In this document: one piece after another, positions 52,421 through 60,812 of the stretch
How the letters are laid out: the number at the start of each line of letters is the position of its first letter
Position numbering within the stretch: the first letter of the stretch is position 1
Source of the DNA: JAJDXO01 sp965213765
GTDB lineage: Bacteria > Pseudomonadota > Alphaproteobacteria > Rhodospirillales > UBA2165
Direction of reading: 5' to 3'
Assembly (NCBI GenBank): GCA_965213765.1
Contig: OZ243926.1
Coordinates: 1,302,001 to 1,366,000 of the forward strand
Length of the DNA stretch: 64,000 bases
Program-made: the position numbers and the translations under genes
Notes under the pieces: model-generated
The model's database searches: none
What the model was told of the DNA's origin: nothing
Seen by the model: only the letters and a program-made list of their open reading frames with translations

Positions 52421-52512
52421 CGTCCCTGGACGCGCGTTGCGATGGAGACGGGCGACGGCATCCAGGCGTGGGACTTCCTGCGCCGGGTCGCGGACTACCG
52501 GGCGGCGTGGCG

Positions 52513-52714
52513 GTTGCCCTGGCGCTCGGCGAAAGCCTGCCCATGATTGGCAAGCTAAAGCCTGCCCATGATTGGCAAGCTATTGGGTCACACACAGGTG
52601 CAGACAACCGCCCGCTACGCCCATCTGGCGAATGAGTCGGTCAAGGCCTCGGGTTCCAGGATCGCCGACAGTATCGGTGCCGATATCCTGAGCGGAGAGG
52701 CGCAAACGGAATAA
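52513..52714 (+). pseudogene. Tyrosine recombinase C-terminal remnant with internal duplication
   Basis: VALALGESLPMIGKL and, in another frame, LLGHTQVQTTARYAHLANES: the same region as the fragment at 27750-28171. A 25-base direct duplication (52532-52556 = 52557-52581) shifts the frame in the middle. The tiny segment before it (IQAWDFLRRVADYRAAWR) recalls the N-terminus of conjugative-element DUF6499-type proteins. Confidence 0.65.
52532..52581. repeat. 25-bp perfect tandem duplication
   Basis: The 25 bases beginning AAAGCCTGCCCATGATTGGC occur twice without a spacer. Shifts the integrase frame by one. The stretch 52715-52969 that follows shows no gene. Confidence 0.93.
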
Positions 52715-52969
52715 GAGAATAGCTTTGGTTACTTCCGCGGCAGGACACAGGATCGCCCCGTCACGACTGCAACGGACCGGGAAAGGGCTGCGCCGGAGGG
52801 CCCCGGTCGCAGCCGGAACGCAGCGCCGGAGAGGGCGTCGGCAGGGTCCGCCGGGAAGAAATCCCGCGCGAAGGCACCGGAACCCCTGTCGCGCGGGCGC
52901 GGCAGGGGCGACATGGACCTCGGCCTGTGGCGAAGAAACGCCCTTTTGGCCTCGGCCTCGGGGCGGGTC

Positions 52970-52998
52970 TTGACCGTTAGTGCTGAAGTGCCTATACA
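52970..52998 (+). promoter_or_regulatory. Strong sigma-70-like promoter
   Basis: TTGACC (52970-52975), exactly 17 bases, TATACA (52993-52998). Transcription would start near 53005, only about 10 bases before a terminator-like hairpin. Confidence 0.6.
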
Positions 52999-53014
52999 AT
53001 GGACCTCAATTGTT

Positions 53015-53054
53015 CCCCGCCGGACTCGCCGAAAGGCCCCGGCGGGGTTATTTA
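53015..53054 (+). terminator. Intrinsic terminator or attenuator
   Basis: CCCCGCCGG (53015-53023) pairs with CCGGCGGGG (53040-53048), followed by TTATTT. With the promoter at 52970 it would give an RNA of about 50 bases unless read through. Confidence 0.65.
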
Positions 53055-53065
53055 TGCGCGGGCCA

Positions 53066-53131
53066 TGGTGACAGAACCGGAAATCAAGCGAGCTGTAGCG
53101 TTCTTCGATGGCCAGAATCTGTTCCGGCAGG
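53066..53131 (+). pseudogene. NYN-domain protein, N-terminal fragment
   Basis: MVTEPEIKRAVAFFDGQNLF RQA is the first strand and the DGQN motif of NYN (PIN-like) ribonuclease domains. The frame is then cut by an IS630 piece. Confidence 0.5.
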
Positions 53132-53320
53132 CGCGCACCTTGGGATGCTTGTGGGCGGCATAGTTGTCGAGGATCACTTGCATAGCGACCGCCACGGCGC
53201 TCATACTTCGGGCGAGTGATTTCGGTCCACATGTTGTGCCTCCTCGTTTGCTTTGACACAACCGAGTAAGACACAACCGACTGAAATCACTCAACTAGTT
53301 CCGAGTTGAACTCTTAGATT
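53129..53320 (-). mobile_element. Junction of IS630 and IS5-type fragments
   Basis: 53129-53177 encodes VILDNYAAHKHPKVRA of the type B IS630 transposase; 53177-53317 repeats the IS5-like end and transposase start seen at 29237-29371 (MWTEITRPKYERRGGRYA). Both are non-functional pieces. Confidence 0.75.
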
Positions 53321-53331
53321 CAATGCCCTAG

Positions 53332-54183
53332 GCTGTGGTGACAATTTAATTATTTAAGCCAGAGCATGATACTTGCGAGTTTGATGAAGCCGAGGAAGTG
53401 GGCGGCAAGTTTGTCGTAGCGTGTTGCGATGCGCCGCCATTGCTTGAGCTTGGCGAAAAAGCCTTCGACGCCCCAGCGCTGTTTATAGGCGATGCGGTCA
53501 TAGCTGTGCTGGTATTTGCGATGCCGGCGCGGTGGGATGACGGGCTCACCGCCTTGCTCATAGATCAGGTCATGCAGGCTGTCGGCGTCGTAGGCGCGGT
53601 CCGCGAGGACGTGGCCCGCGGCCAGGCCCTGGATGAGGTTGTGGGCGGGGACCATGTCGTTTTGTTGTCCTGGCCCGAGATCGAAGCGCACTGGCAGGCC
53701 TAACGCATCGACGACGGCGTGGATTTTTGTGCCGAACCCGCCCCGGGACCGGCCGAGAGCCTGGGCTTGCGGTCCCCCCTTTTTCGCCGCCCGCCGGCGG
53801 CTTGGGCCTGGGCCCGGACGATGGTGGCGTCGATCGCCAGCCATTCCAAGTCCGGATCATCCGCGACAGCCTCGAAGATGCGGTCAAACACACCCGCCTC
53901 GATCCAGCGGTAGTAGCGCCGCTTCACCGTCTGATAGGGGCCAAACCGATCCGCCGGCAAATCACGCCACCGCGCACCAGAGCGCGCCAGCCACAGGATC
54001 GCATCGAAAAACCGCCGCCCGTCGCTGCGTGGACCACGCTTGCCCTTCATCCCGCCAGGAACAAAGTCCCGAAGCCGCGCCCATTGATCGTCTCTCAGCA
54101 CTTCGCCTTCCACACCAACCTCCAAAAGCCAGTGTTGAATCACACCAAAGACAAAAAAGGAATCCCTAAAATGTCACCGCAGC
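53332..54183 (-). mobile_element. IS5-family element (IS427-like), copy 2
   Basis: 852 bp, inverted relative to copy 1 (22689-23540) and nearly identical, flanked by CTAG at 53328-53331 and 54184-54187. The right CTAG provides the stop codon of the adjoining lipoprotein gene. Confidence 0.92.
53350..54143 (-). CDS. IS5-family transposase, copy 2 (-1 frameshift)
   Basis: Same two-frame arrangement and A5G6 slip site as copy 1, with conservative differences (for example RLSAGPG versus RLPAGPG). DDE residues LAIDATIV, LADRAYDAD and GVEGFFAKLK are intact, so the copy should be active if frameshifting occurs. Confidence 0.85.
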
Positions 54184-55068
54184 CTAGCACGATCTCCGGT
54201 TCAACTGAACCAGCAACCTTCCTTCCCGTCGGGTCATCCGCCTGATCATCTCGAAGGTCTGGGCGTCCAGCATCAACCCTAATGCCGCGCCCTTTGCCCC
54301 GAACAACATCGCCCCGATTACCGTACCGGCGCCAGTAGAGCCGGCATTCACGATAGTGCGGCTCGCAGTGCCGAGGCGATAAACGCGGTTGTCCTCCTCA
54401 ATCCTGATTTCCCGGACAAGCTCCTCGCAGGACAATGAGCGTTCTTCCGCACTCGCACTACCGAAGATTCGTAACATTTCGGACTTGTCTCTATCGTCGA
54501 TAAACTTCCTACGGGCCTCACGAAGGGGGCCACGATACTCTTCTTTCGCCCGCGTTTGTTCCGCTGGAGACAGTCGGTGGTTGCAACCGTTGACTCCATA
54601 CAGCGAGCCGAGGCCCTTTTTTCGTTCGACCATCGCCCGGAACTGTTCGCGGCCGACACTCTGGGACGGTTTTCCGCCCGAACCGATACGCAGCTCCGAC
54701 AACTGCCCCGCGTTAGTAGAATTCCATTCCACCAATTCATCGAGCCGCGTCTTTTCGACAAGGATATCGTAGCATTCCAGCGCCCTGTCAGCCTCGGAAA
54801 GACGCCGGATATTTGCTTCGTCGATTGCGAGGATCCTGACCTTGTGGAACTCGGGCGCAGGGCATTTCTGCGCGCGGTACCGTTCGACCAGCGTTCCATA
54901 GCCCAGAGACCCGTGATGCGCCGCATTTCGGATGTGCTCGTTGTCGAGAATCTCGCTACAGGATAAGTCGGCTTCCACCGCGGCCAATGGGCCAGCACCG
55001 GGCCCCGTTCCCGTCATACAGCCGGAAAGCGCCAGCACAAGAAAAAGGATGCTTGTCCCATGTCTCAT
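54184..55068 (-). CDS. Putative outer-membrane lipoprotein, C-terminus abutting IS5
   Basis: 294 residues from MRHGTSILFLVLALSGC, a lipoprotein signal with lipobox LSGC. The mature part is hydrophilic and helical with several Cys, then a Gly-rich segment (STGAGTVIGAMLFGAKGAAL GLML) near the end that could insert in a membrane. The stop codon TAG is formed by the CTAG at the IS5 insertion, so the native C-terminus may be longer. Function unknown. Upstream of it, 101 bases away, another lipoprotein gene reads in the same direction. Confidence 0.65.
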   Translation of the reverse strand: MRHGTSILFLVLALSGCMTGTGPGAGPLAAVEADLSCSEILDNEHIRNAAHHGSLGYGTLVERYRAQKCPAPEFHKVRILAIDEANIRRLSEADRALECYDILVEKTRLDELVEWNSTNAGQLSELRIGSGGKPSQSVGREQFRAMVERKKGLGSLYGVNGCNHRLSPAEQTRAKEEYRGPLREARRKFIDDRDKSEMLRIFGSASAEERSLSCEELVREIRIEEDNRVYRLGTASRTIVNAGSTGAGTVIGAMLFGAKGAALGLMLDAQTFEMIRRMTRREGRLLVQLNRRSC

Positions 55069-55169
55069 TTTTTGGGTGTCCTTGCCCGACAGAAGATATC
55101 TCAACGGCAGTGCGCGAAAAACCCGCGGGTTCCGGACGCGCCGCAACGCCCCGAAGCCGGACCCCGGCG

Positions 55170-55730
55170 TCAGGAGTCCAGCCAGCCCTTCACGCGTTCT
55201 GCAAACTCCCGCGCCACTTCATCCACCCTGTCGTTGGCTACGGCGTCAACGATGTTCTTGGTGAGCTCGATCAGGCCTCCGAGATTTCCGCCGAACGAGA
55301 CGTCCTTTTCTCGCTCCCTGAAATGCCGCTCCGCAATAATCTTGTTCGAGGCGACGTCCACGATATCCACCTTGCCGCCAATATAGCTTTCCTTACCGAA
55401 AATCGCCCTGCCGGCGCCGCTGGCGATATCCATCTCGTCCACATGAACAAGCATGCGGGCCGGCTGCGTTCCGGAGAAGGAGGGGCCGACGGATTCGGTC
55501 ATGACTGCTTCGAGCCTGGTTTTTACCCGCTCCGCGAATTCCTCTTTGTCCACATTGTCCATGCGCTCGAACACACCGGTATACACGTCATCGCTGATCG
55601 TCACCTCGACCGCGGCAAGAGAATAGCCGTAAACTTGGTCCCGCGCTCCCAACTGCGTCTTGGTCGAACACCCAGCAAGCAAGATGACAAGGACGACTGA
55701 GGCTGCTGCAGGCAAGAAATACTTTGACAT
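55170..55730 (-). CDS. Putative lipoprotein with LPP20/DUF-like fold
   Basis: 186 residues from MSKYFLPAAA; AAGGAG nine bases upstream fixes the start over longer frames. Lipobox LLAGCS. The mature protein alternates strands and helices (YSLAAVEVTISDDVYTGVFE, RVKTRLEAVMTESVGPSFSG, MLVHVDEMDIASGAGRAIFG, KESYIGGKVDIVDVASNKII), like small envelope lipoproteins of unknown role (DUF4410-like). Probably co-transcribed with the following lipoprotein. 55731-55965 holds no supported gene. Confidence 0.75.
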   Translation of the reverse strand: MSKYFLPAAASVVLVILLAGCSTKTQLGARDQVYGYSLAAVEVTISDDVYTGVFERMDNVDKEEFAERVKTRLEAVMTESVGPSFSGTQPARMLVHVDEMDIASGAGRAIFGKESYIGGKVDIVDVASNKIIAERHFREREKDVSFGGNLGGLIELTKNIVDAVANDRVDEVAREFAERVKGWLDS

Positions 55731-55965
55731 TTCAACGGCTCCTTCCATTCCCGAGGTCGCGCAGGCGCGCGTGTAGCATTGTTGCATCGAATTCTTTCCT
55801 GCCATGTCGCCGCAAGACATGCAATCGCCTCGTCTTGGCCCTGCCGTGGCATGAGCAATCCATCCGCATCCGTTCACTCCCAGAACTGTCGCACGAACTG
55901 AAACTCCACACGATTCCGCCGATAATCATATAGCTGGGCGTTGGACGTTCGGATCTCATTGACTA

Positions 55966-56310
55966 GTGGATTGATCGGATCATCCGCGCTGGACCTTCCA
56001 TTTCACACCGACCTCGTGCTCGTGGCTCAATGCTGTCGAGGGTTAGTCCCTCTAACCCGCCCCTTGGGGCGTCACCAGCCGGGTGAAGACTATGGTCCTG
56101 CCTTATCGCTCTCCGATCAAGCTTGAAGTGTCTCGGGAGGGCCCGGCGGCGACGGCGCGCGGCGGGCTGGTGTTGCTGTTCGAAGTGCTGGCGGCGAAGC
56201 GCATTCTGGTCGGTCTCCCACGCATGGGCGGCAGCCCGGCGCAGGGGTGGAGCGACGCGCAGATGATCCTCGCGGTGCTGGTTCTCAACGTCGCCGGGTT
56301 TGACCGGGTG
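55966..56310 (+). mobile_element. Fused fragments of IS630 (type B-like) and IS1380
   Basis: 55963-56039: CTAGTGGATTGA end joined to a piece reading HPRWTFHFTPTSCSWLNAVEG of an IS630 transposase. From 56040: the IS1380 left end and 76 codons of its transposase (MVLPYRSPIKLEV ... LLFEVLAAKRIL ... NVAGFDRV), cut off at 56310. 56311-56531 shows no supported gene. Confidence 0.78.
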
Positions 56311-56531
56311 CGCACCCCCCCGCATGTAGCTTCTGCTCCACACAATCGGCAACAGTTGACTTCCCGGCTGCCAGCAGTCCGGTCAGCCACAACAGGCAGG
56401 GCTGTTGACCCATCCCGGGCCCTGCGCCGCCTTGTCGGTCTTGAGATTTTGCCAGATGACATTGCTCACGCGGCGACGAGAGGAGACATGTTCGCCTGGA
56501 TGATCCGGTTCGGTTGTCCGCATCGGTCGTG

Positions 56532-58661
56532 CTAGCCGGGGACTTTGAACTTGAAGGAGGACGACGGGTGTGGGGTTGGCGTATGCCTGACTTTTAAGCG
56601 GTAGTCCGGCGGATGCAGGACGATACCGACTTCCCGTAGGATCGTGAGGATCGTAATGGCCATCTGGGTTTCGGCGAACCTGCTGCCCGGGCATCGATGG
56701 GTTCCGAGGCCGAACGGGGCGAAGGCCCCCGGTTGTTCATGTTCCATACGTCCCGGAGTGTAGCGTTCAATGTTGAAGCGCCCGGGTTCGGGGAACAGTT
56801 CCGGAAGATGATGCGCCACCGTGCAACCGACCACGACACGTGCCCCGGCCGGAACCCTGTAGCCGGCAAATTCGAAAGAATTGGACACGGTGCGCATCAG
56901 TGCGGGAAGAACCGGATACATTCGTAGGCTTTCCAGAACGACGCGCCGGGTGACGTCCAGCGTGTGCAGCCTGTCGACCGTGGACGACGCATGTCCGAAG
57001 AACTCTTCCGCCTCGATGGCCATGCGAGCGCGCAGCCCGGGATGCTTCAGGACCGAATAGAGCAAAAAAGCCGAAGCGTTCGCGGCGGTTTCGATTCCGG
57101 CGAAGAAAGGACCCAGCACAGCAATCTTCAAATCGGTTTCGGGAAGGAACAGCGGGTCGGTTCTGTGCAGTTCCAACAATTCGTCGATCAGATCGGGGTT
57201 GCCTTCCCCACCCCCTCCGCGTTCGTGGTGCTCCAAGACGAGCGCGTACAGGTCATCCAGACGTTTGAGAGCCCGCCGGTGTCGGGGAAACCGGAGTACC
57301 CACGCGGGCCGTTGCTGCATGACGTGAACCCTTAGCAAACTGTTCAGAGCATCGATGAGTTCGTCGATATAGTCGACGGCGGATACTCCCGTCGTCAGCA
57401 AAACAATCTGCTCGACGAGGATGCGCTTGAGGGCGTTGTGGGCAGCGATTGGCTTGTTTCTCGGCCAGTCGACGATCATGCGCCTGGTGATCCCGACCAC
57501 TTCTTCCAGACGACCCTCGATATGCAGTTGCGAAAATGCCCGTCTGTGCAGCTTCCGCATACGGACATGATCTGCACCGTCCATGCCCATAAGTGCTTGC
57601 CTGGCTCCAAACGCCCTGTTGAAGCCTTCCCAGGTCTCATGCGAACGCAGAAAATTTCTGCCATGCTTTTGCACGAAAAGACTGGCATCGGGGCCGGCGA
57701 GCGCGATAAACCGACTGTTGAATGCGCGGAACCGGAAGATCGGCCCCAGATCGCGATACCCCTTGGCCAGAAATGATCTCAGGTCCCTTGACAGATCGAA
57801 GGCGCTGCCGGCAACAGGTAGTCCGGAAATTTGTGGAATAGCTCCGAAAGGGCGGGCGGCGGGAAGCGCGGAGGGACGCTTCGCCTTGAGTATGGACGCG
57901 GTGATCGACCGGCCGATAGTGTCCATTCGGCAAAGAAGGTCGATTCGCTCCTTTACCGTTGCCAATTCCTGCCCGGACAGGATTCGCTCGAACAGGCTGC
58001 AGGCCGCAGCAAGCGAGACGATTAACACATCGCGCGAATCCGGAATATCATCGCTAAACACCAGTCTCAGGATTCGAAACCGAACTTCGTCCGCTTCTAT
58101 GCCACGAATGGCCGGATATCGCTTGGTCCGCGACACGTTCGGCGAAAGGAAAAACAGGTCGAATTCATCCGACTCCAGAATGCCGCGTTCAATCAAACTT
58201 GAGAGCGACTTGTGGCGGATTTGTCCTGCACGTTCGAACAGGCGTTCGAGCCACCACGAAATGGGATGGCTGGCGGCTTCGCTAGCAATATCGGCCAGAA
58301 CCGAGTCCAGCAGATCGTCGCCAACCGGGGACGGATCAACCAGCATCAGGTTCTCGAGATCGGTATCGATACGGCTTTCCAATGCTAGGTCCATCAACAC
58401 TGCGCCGGCGAGTGCCATACCGAGCGAGCGTTCCTCCGGGGATGACCCGACTTCACCCGTCTCGTCGTTCAAGATCAACAGGAGCAATTCTTCGGCGAGT
58501 GACAGCATCGCCTCGCTCGCCCCTGCGGTCTTGGCTGCGTTCAGCCTCGGCATATGTGTCGGGATGCTGTGGAGAAAGGCGTTGCTCGAATCGCAAGGCG
58601 GTCGGGCGGTCCCGCCTTTCCTGCGCGCTCCTTCGTGCCTTTCTTCATCCTGGTGCCCCAT
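56532..58661 (-). CDS. GPP34 (Golgi phosphoprotein 3-like) domain fused to cytochrome P450
   Basis: 709 residues from MGHQDEERHE (start uncertain; 58697 and 58555 are options). About residues 50-265 match the GPP34 family: LSLAEELLLLILNDETGEVG, LGMALAGAVLMDLALESRID, DVLIVSLAAACSLFERILSG and GRSITASI. From about 285 a P450 follows: LGPIFRFRAFNSRFIALAGP, I-helix GPFFAGIETAANASAF, ExxR ESLRMYP and heme loop FAPFGLGTHRCPGSRFAE with the ligand Cys. GPP34 binds phosphoinositides in eukaryotes; in bacteria its role is unclear, though membrane or lipid association is plausible. Overlaps the sulfotransferase 3' end, so the two are co-expressed. Confidence 0.85.
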   Translation of the reverse strand: MGHQDEERHEGARRKGGTARPPCDSSNAFLHSIPTHMPRLNAAKTAGASEAMLSLAEELLLLILNDETGEVGSSPEERSLGMALAGAVLMDLALESRIDTDLENLMLVDPSPVGDDLLDSVLADIASEAASHPISWWLERLFERAGQIRHKSLSSLIERGILESDEFDLFFLSPNVSRTKRYPAIRGIEADEVRFRILRLVFSDDIPDSRDVLIVSLAAACSLFERILSGQELATVKERIDLLCRMDTIGRSITASILKAKRPSALPAARPFGAIPQISGLPVAGSAFDLSRDLRSFLAKGYRDLGPIFRFRAFNSRFIALAGPDASLFVQKHGRNFLRSHETWEGFNRAFGARQALMGMDGADHVRMRKLHRRAFSQLHIEGRLEEVVGITRRMIVDWPRNKPIAAHNALKRILVEQIVLLTTGVSAVDYIDELIDALNSLLRVHVMQQRPAWVLRFPRHRRALKRLDDLYALVLEHHERGGGGEGNPDLIDELLELHRTDPLFLPETDLKIAVLGPFFAGIETAANASAFLLYSVLKHPGLRARMAIEAEEFFGHASSTVDRLHTLDVTRRVVLESLRMYPVLPALMRTVSNSFEFAGYRVPAGARVVVGCTVAHHLPELFPEPGRFNIERYTPGRMEHEQPGAFAPFGLGTHRCPGSRFAETQMAITILTILREVGIVLHPPDYRLKVRHTPTPHPSSSFKFKVPG

Positions 58662-59886
58662 GATCGCTGACGCCGTATCGCGATATGTACTCTGCAAACC
58701 GTGCGTTCACCCGGTCCTCGTTCAATCCGAACCGTTCGAGGGCGTAATTGTGTACGCCGTGCTTGTGCTGTCGGTTCGAGTTCATCCAAGAGTCGAGTTC
58801 GGTCGACGTCCGTTCGTCGAATGGACGACCGAAACGCTTACAAATGCGTTCCACCTGACCTTTGGGATCCGCCATCAGTTCAGTGTAATGCAAATCATAA
58901 ATTCCGTCAGCAGAGGTTTGCTCCCTGATCTTCATCGTACGGTCCACTCCGGTTGCCAAGACCTCGAGCAGAAACGGACCGAGATTTTCGGGATCCTCGC
59001 GACGGCCGTATACCCGGCGCAGCATGGCGATCATGCTGCAGGCCGACCCGACCACCTTGGTCACGTCGCGATGGAGATGAACGATGCATGCATCAGGGAA
59101 AACTCGGAGCAAAGCATCGAGATGGAAGAGATGATGGGGCGACTTCATGACCCAATGCTGTCCCGGCGACTGCCATTGCAACAGCTGCAGAATCGACCGG
59201 TAATACCGGTATGCGGGTACCATATCGTGCTGCATCAGCCATCGGACATAGGTCGGCATCACGTGCGCCATGCCAAAATAGACGGTTGAGAAGGTCATCT
59301 GAAAGACGAACAGGCATTCCTCCGGTGAGGTCGCGGTCGTCTCGTGCAGCGAGCGCAAATCCGGAAAGATACGGTTCGCTATTCGGTTCGCCCGTTCCGC
59401 CTCCGCGATCCGAGAGTCGGTCTGCCGCAAGGCTTCCACCGGCGGTGGGGATGGTTGAAACAGCTCCCACCAGAGCGGCGCCCTTGCGCCGGGAGTCCGG
59501 GCCATCAGGTTGAACAGAAGCGTCGTGCCCGTCCTCGGCAATCCGAAAATGAACAGCGGCTTGTCCACAGATTGACGAAGGATCTCGGGGTGCTCTGTGA
59601 AGTCTCTCTGCGCCTTCAACCGGTTGGTCAGAAGTCGAAGTATTGTCTGTTGCTCGACTGCCCGTCCCACGAGACTCAAATTGGCTTCGCTCTCGTAGCT
59701 CTCAAGCAAAACCGGCAGAGCCGACAGGAAATCGCCCTCGCCCCAATCGGACAGGCCGGTCTGCCTGCTTGCCTTCGCCATCAGACGCTCGGGAGACAGG
59801 TTGATCGGCCGCAGGCCAAGGCGATTTATACACTCGCCGATCCCATTGACCAGCCGAACAAACTGAGGAGCATTGCGGTCAGCCAT
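58645..59886 (-). CDS. Sulfotransferase-family protein
   Basis: 413 residues. The 5'-phosphosulfate loop is FIFGLPRTGTTLLFNLMART; the 3'-phosphate region includes HWVMKSPHHLFHLDALLRVF and IVHLHRDVTKVVGSACSMI. These match the large sulfotransferase family that moves sulfate from PAPS to an alcohol or phenol. Paired with the P450 fusion: hydroxylation by P450 followed by sulfation would be a coherent two-step tailoring of a lipid or sterol-like substrate, which is inference. Upstream, 59887-60377 contains no supported gene. Confidence 0.88.
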   Translation of the reverse strand: MADRNAPQFVRLVNGIGECINRLGLRPINLSPERLMAKASRQTGLSDWGEGDFLSALPVLLESYESEANLSLVGRAVEQQTILRLLTNRLKAQRDFTEHPEILRQSVDKPLFIFGLPRTGTTLLFNLMARTPGARAPLWWELFQPSPPPVEALRQTDSRIAEAERANRIANRIFPDLRSLHETTATSPEECLFVFQMTFSTVYFGMAHVMPTYVRWLMQHDMVPAYRYYRSILQLLQWQSPGQHWVMKSPHHLFHLDALLRVFPDACIVHLHRDVTKVVGSACSMIAMLRRVYGRREDPENLGPFLLEVLATGVDRTMKIREQTSADGIYDLHYTELMADPKGQVERICKRFGRPFDERTSTELDSWMNSNRQHKHGVHNYALERFGLNEDRVNARFAEYISRYGVSDHGAPG

Positions 59887-60377
59887 GCCTCACCGCTTCC
59901 GTCGGCATTGTCGCACAGCGCCAAATTTATCGTTTCCTCCCAGCCTGTACCCGACCGCTGATTGAGCAGGTACTTCATGGTACCGTATAATACCCTAATG
60001 GACGCTGGCAGACACCGGTTTATTCGTATTCGCAGGATCATTTTTTGTCGCGACTGAGGACGGGGGGTGATGGAGAGCAACCATGCGTGGGTTGATCCGG
60101 GTCATCCGCGCCCGTGCCGCGACGTCTACAGGAGGTCCGCGCGGACCGGTGGGATACGGTTTTCGGGCACAGCCGACCCACCGCGCCGTTCGACGGCGCG
60201 GTGCAAGAGGGCGACGGCAAGGTGGAGGCGTCGTCGCTGACGGCGGCGGTGGCCTCGGACATCTTGTGGGCGAACGAACTCGGAGAAGACATCTGACCGC
60301 ACCGCATGATGTATGGAGCGCGCGGATACGGTCAACGCGCCGGGCAGACGAGACGGCGAGAGGCGGTGCCCGGTCTC

Positions 60378-60542
60378 CTACCGCCTGAAAAACACCCGGT
60401 CGAGCGAGATCTGCCCGGGTCCGAGCACCATCACGGCGAACAGGAGGGACGCCCAGAACATGTGCTGGCCCAGCCACGCATCCGGGAAGACGAAGAACTG
60501 GATCACCATGGTCATGATGAACATGCCGAGCGCGCTGAGGCG
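60378..60542 (-). pseudogene. DoxX-family protein, C-terminal remnant
   Basis: IMTMVIQFFVFPDAWLGQHM and FWASLLFAVMVLGPGQISLD: the last helix and 'GPG..SLD' end of DoxX-like membrane proteins, with the 5' part replaced by an IS256 piece. Confidence 0.6.
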
Positions 60543-60704
60543 GGTGCGGTCGCGCGGCACCGCCAGCTCAACCTCGCCGTCCTCAGTGAGCACCGTCTTG
60601 CCCGAATGGCCGTTGCGACTGTTGCCCGTGCCCCGCCCGGACGGGTCGCCCTTCTCGTAGCCCAGGTGATCGCTCAGCTCGGCACCGCAACCGGCGACTG
60701 GCAA
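60543..60704 (-). pseudogene. IS256-type transposase fragment
   Basis: LSDHLGYEKGDPSGRGTGNS and RNGHSGKTVLTEDGEVELAV PRDR: the N-terminal signature of IS256-family transposases (…LGYe..d..g...gNsRNG...Ktv.t..G...l.vPRDR). Confidence 0.72.
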
Positions 60705-60796
60705 AGGATATCGAGGCCACCATCGCCTCGGCTCGCGCCTTCCTATACGCCGCCTCCGTCATGCTCCTCGTCCGCAGATTGGCCCGAGACGCATGA
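60698..60796 (+). pseudogene. IS5-type transposase C-terminal tail
   Basis: LAKDIEATIASARAFLYAAS and VMLLVRRLARDA end in TGA; this is the conserved tail of IS5-family transposases (compare LAKDWEKTIASADAWTLIAA at the right of the window). Confidence 0.6.
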
Positions 60797-60812
60797 CTTT
60801 CGAAACCGACTC

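Noticed and set aside
52729..53274. 181-codon minus-strand frame
   Set aside because: It strings together an IS5 start, an IS630 piece and unrelated low-complexity text.
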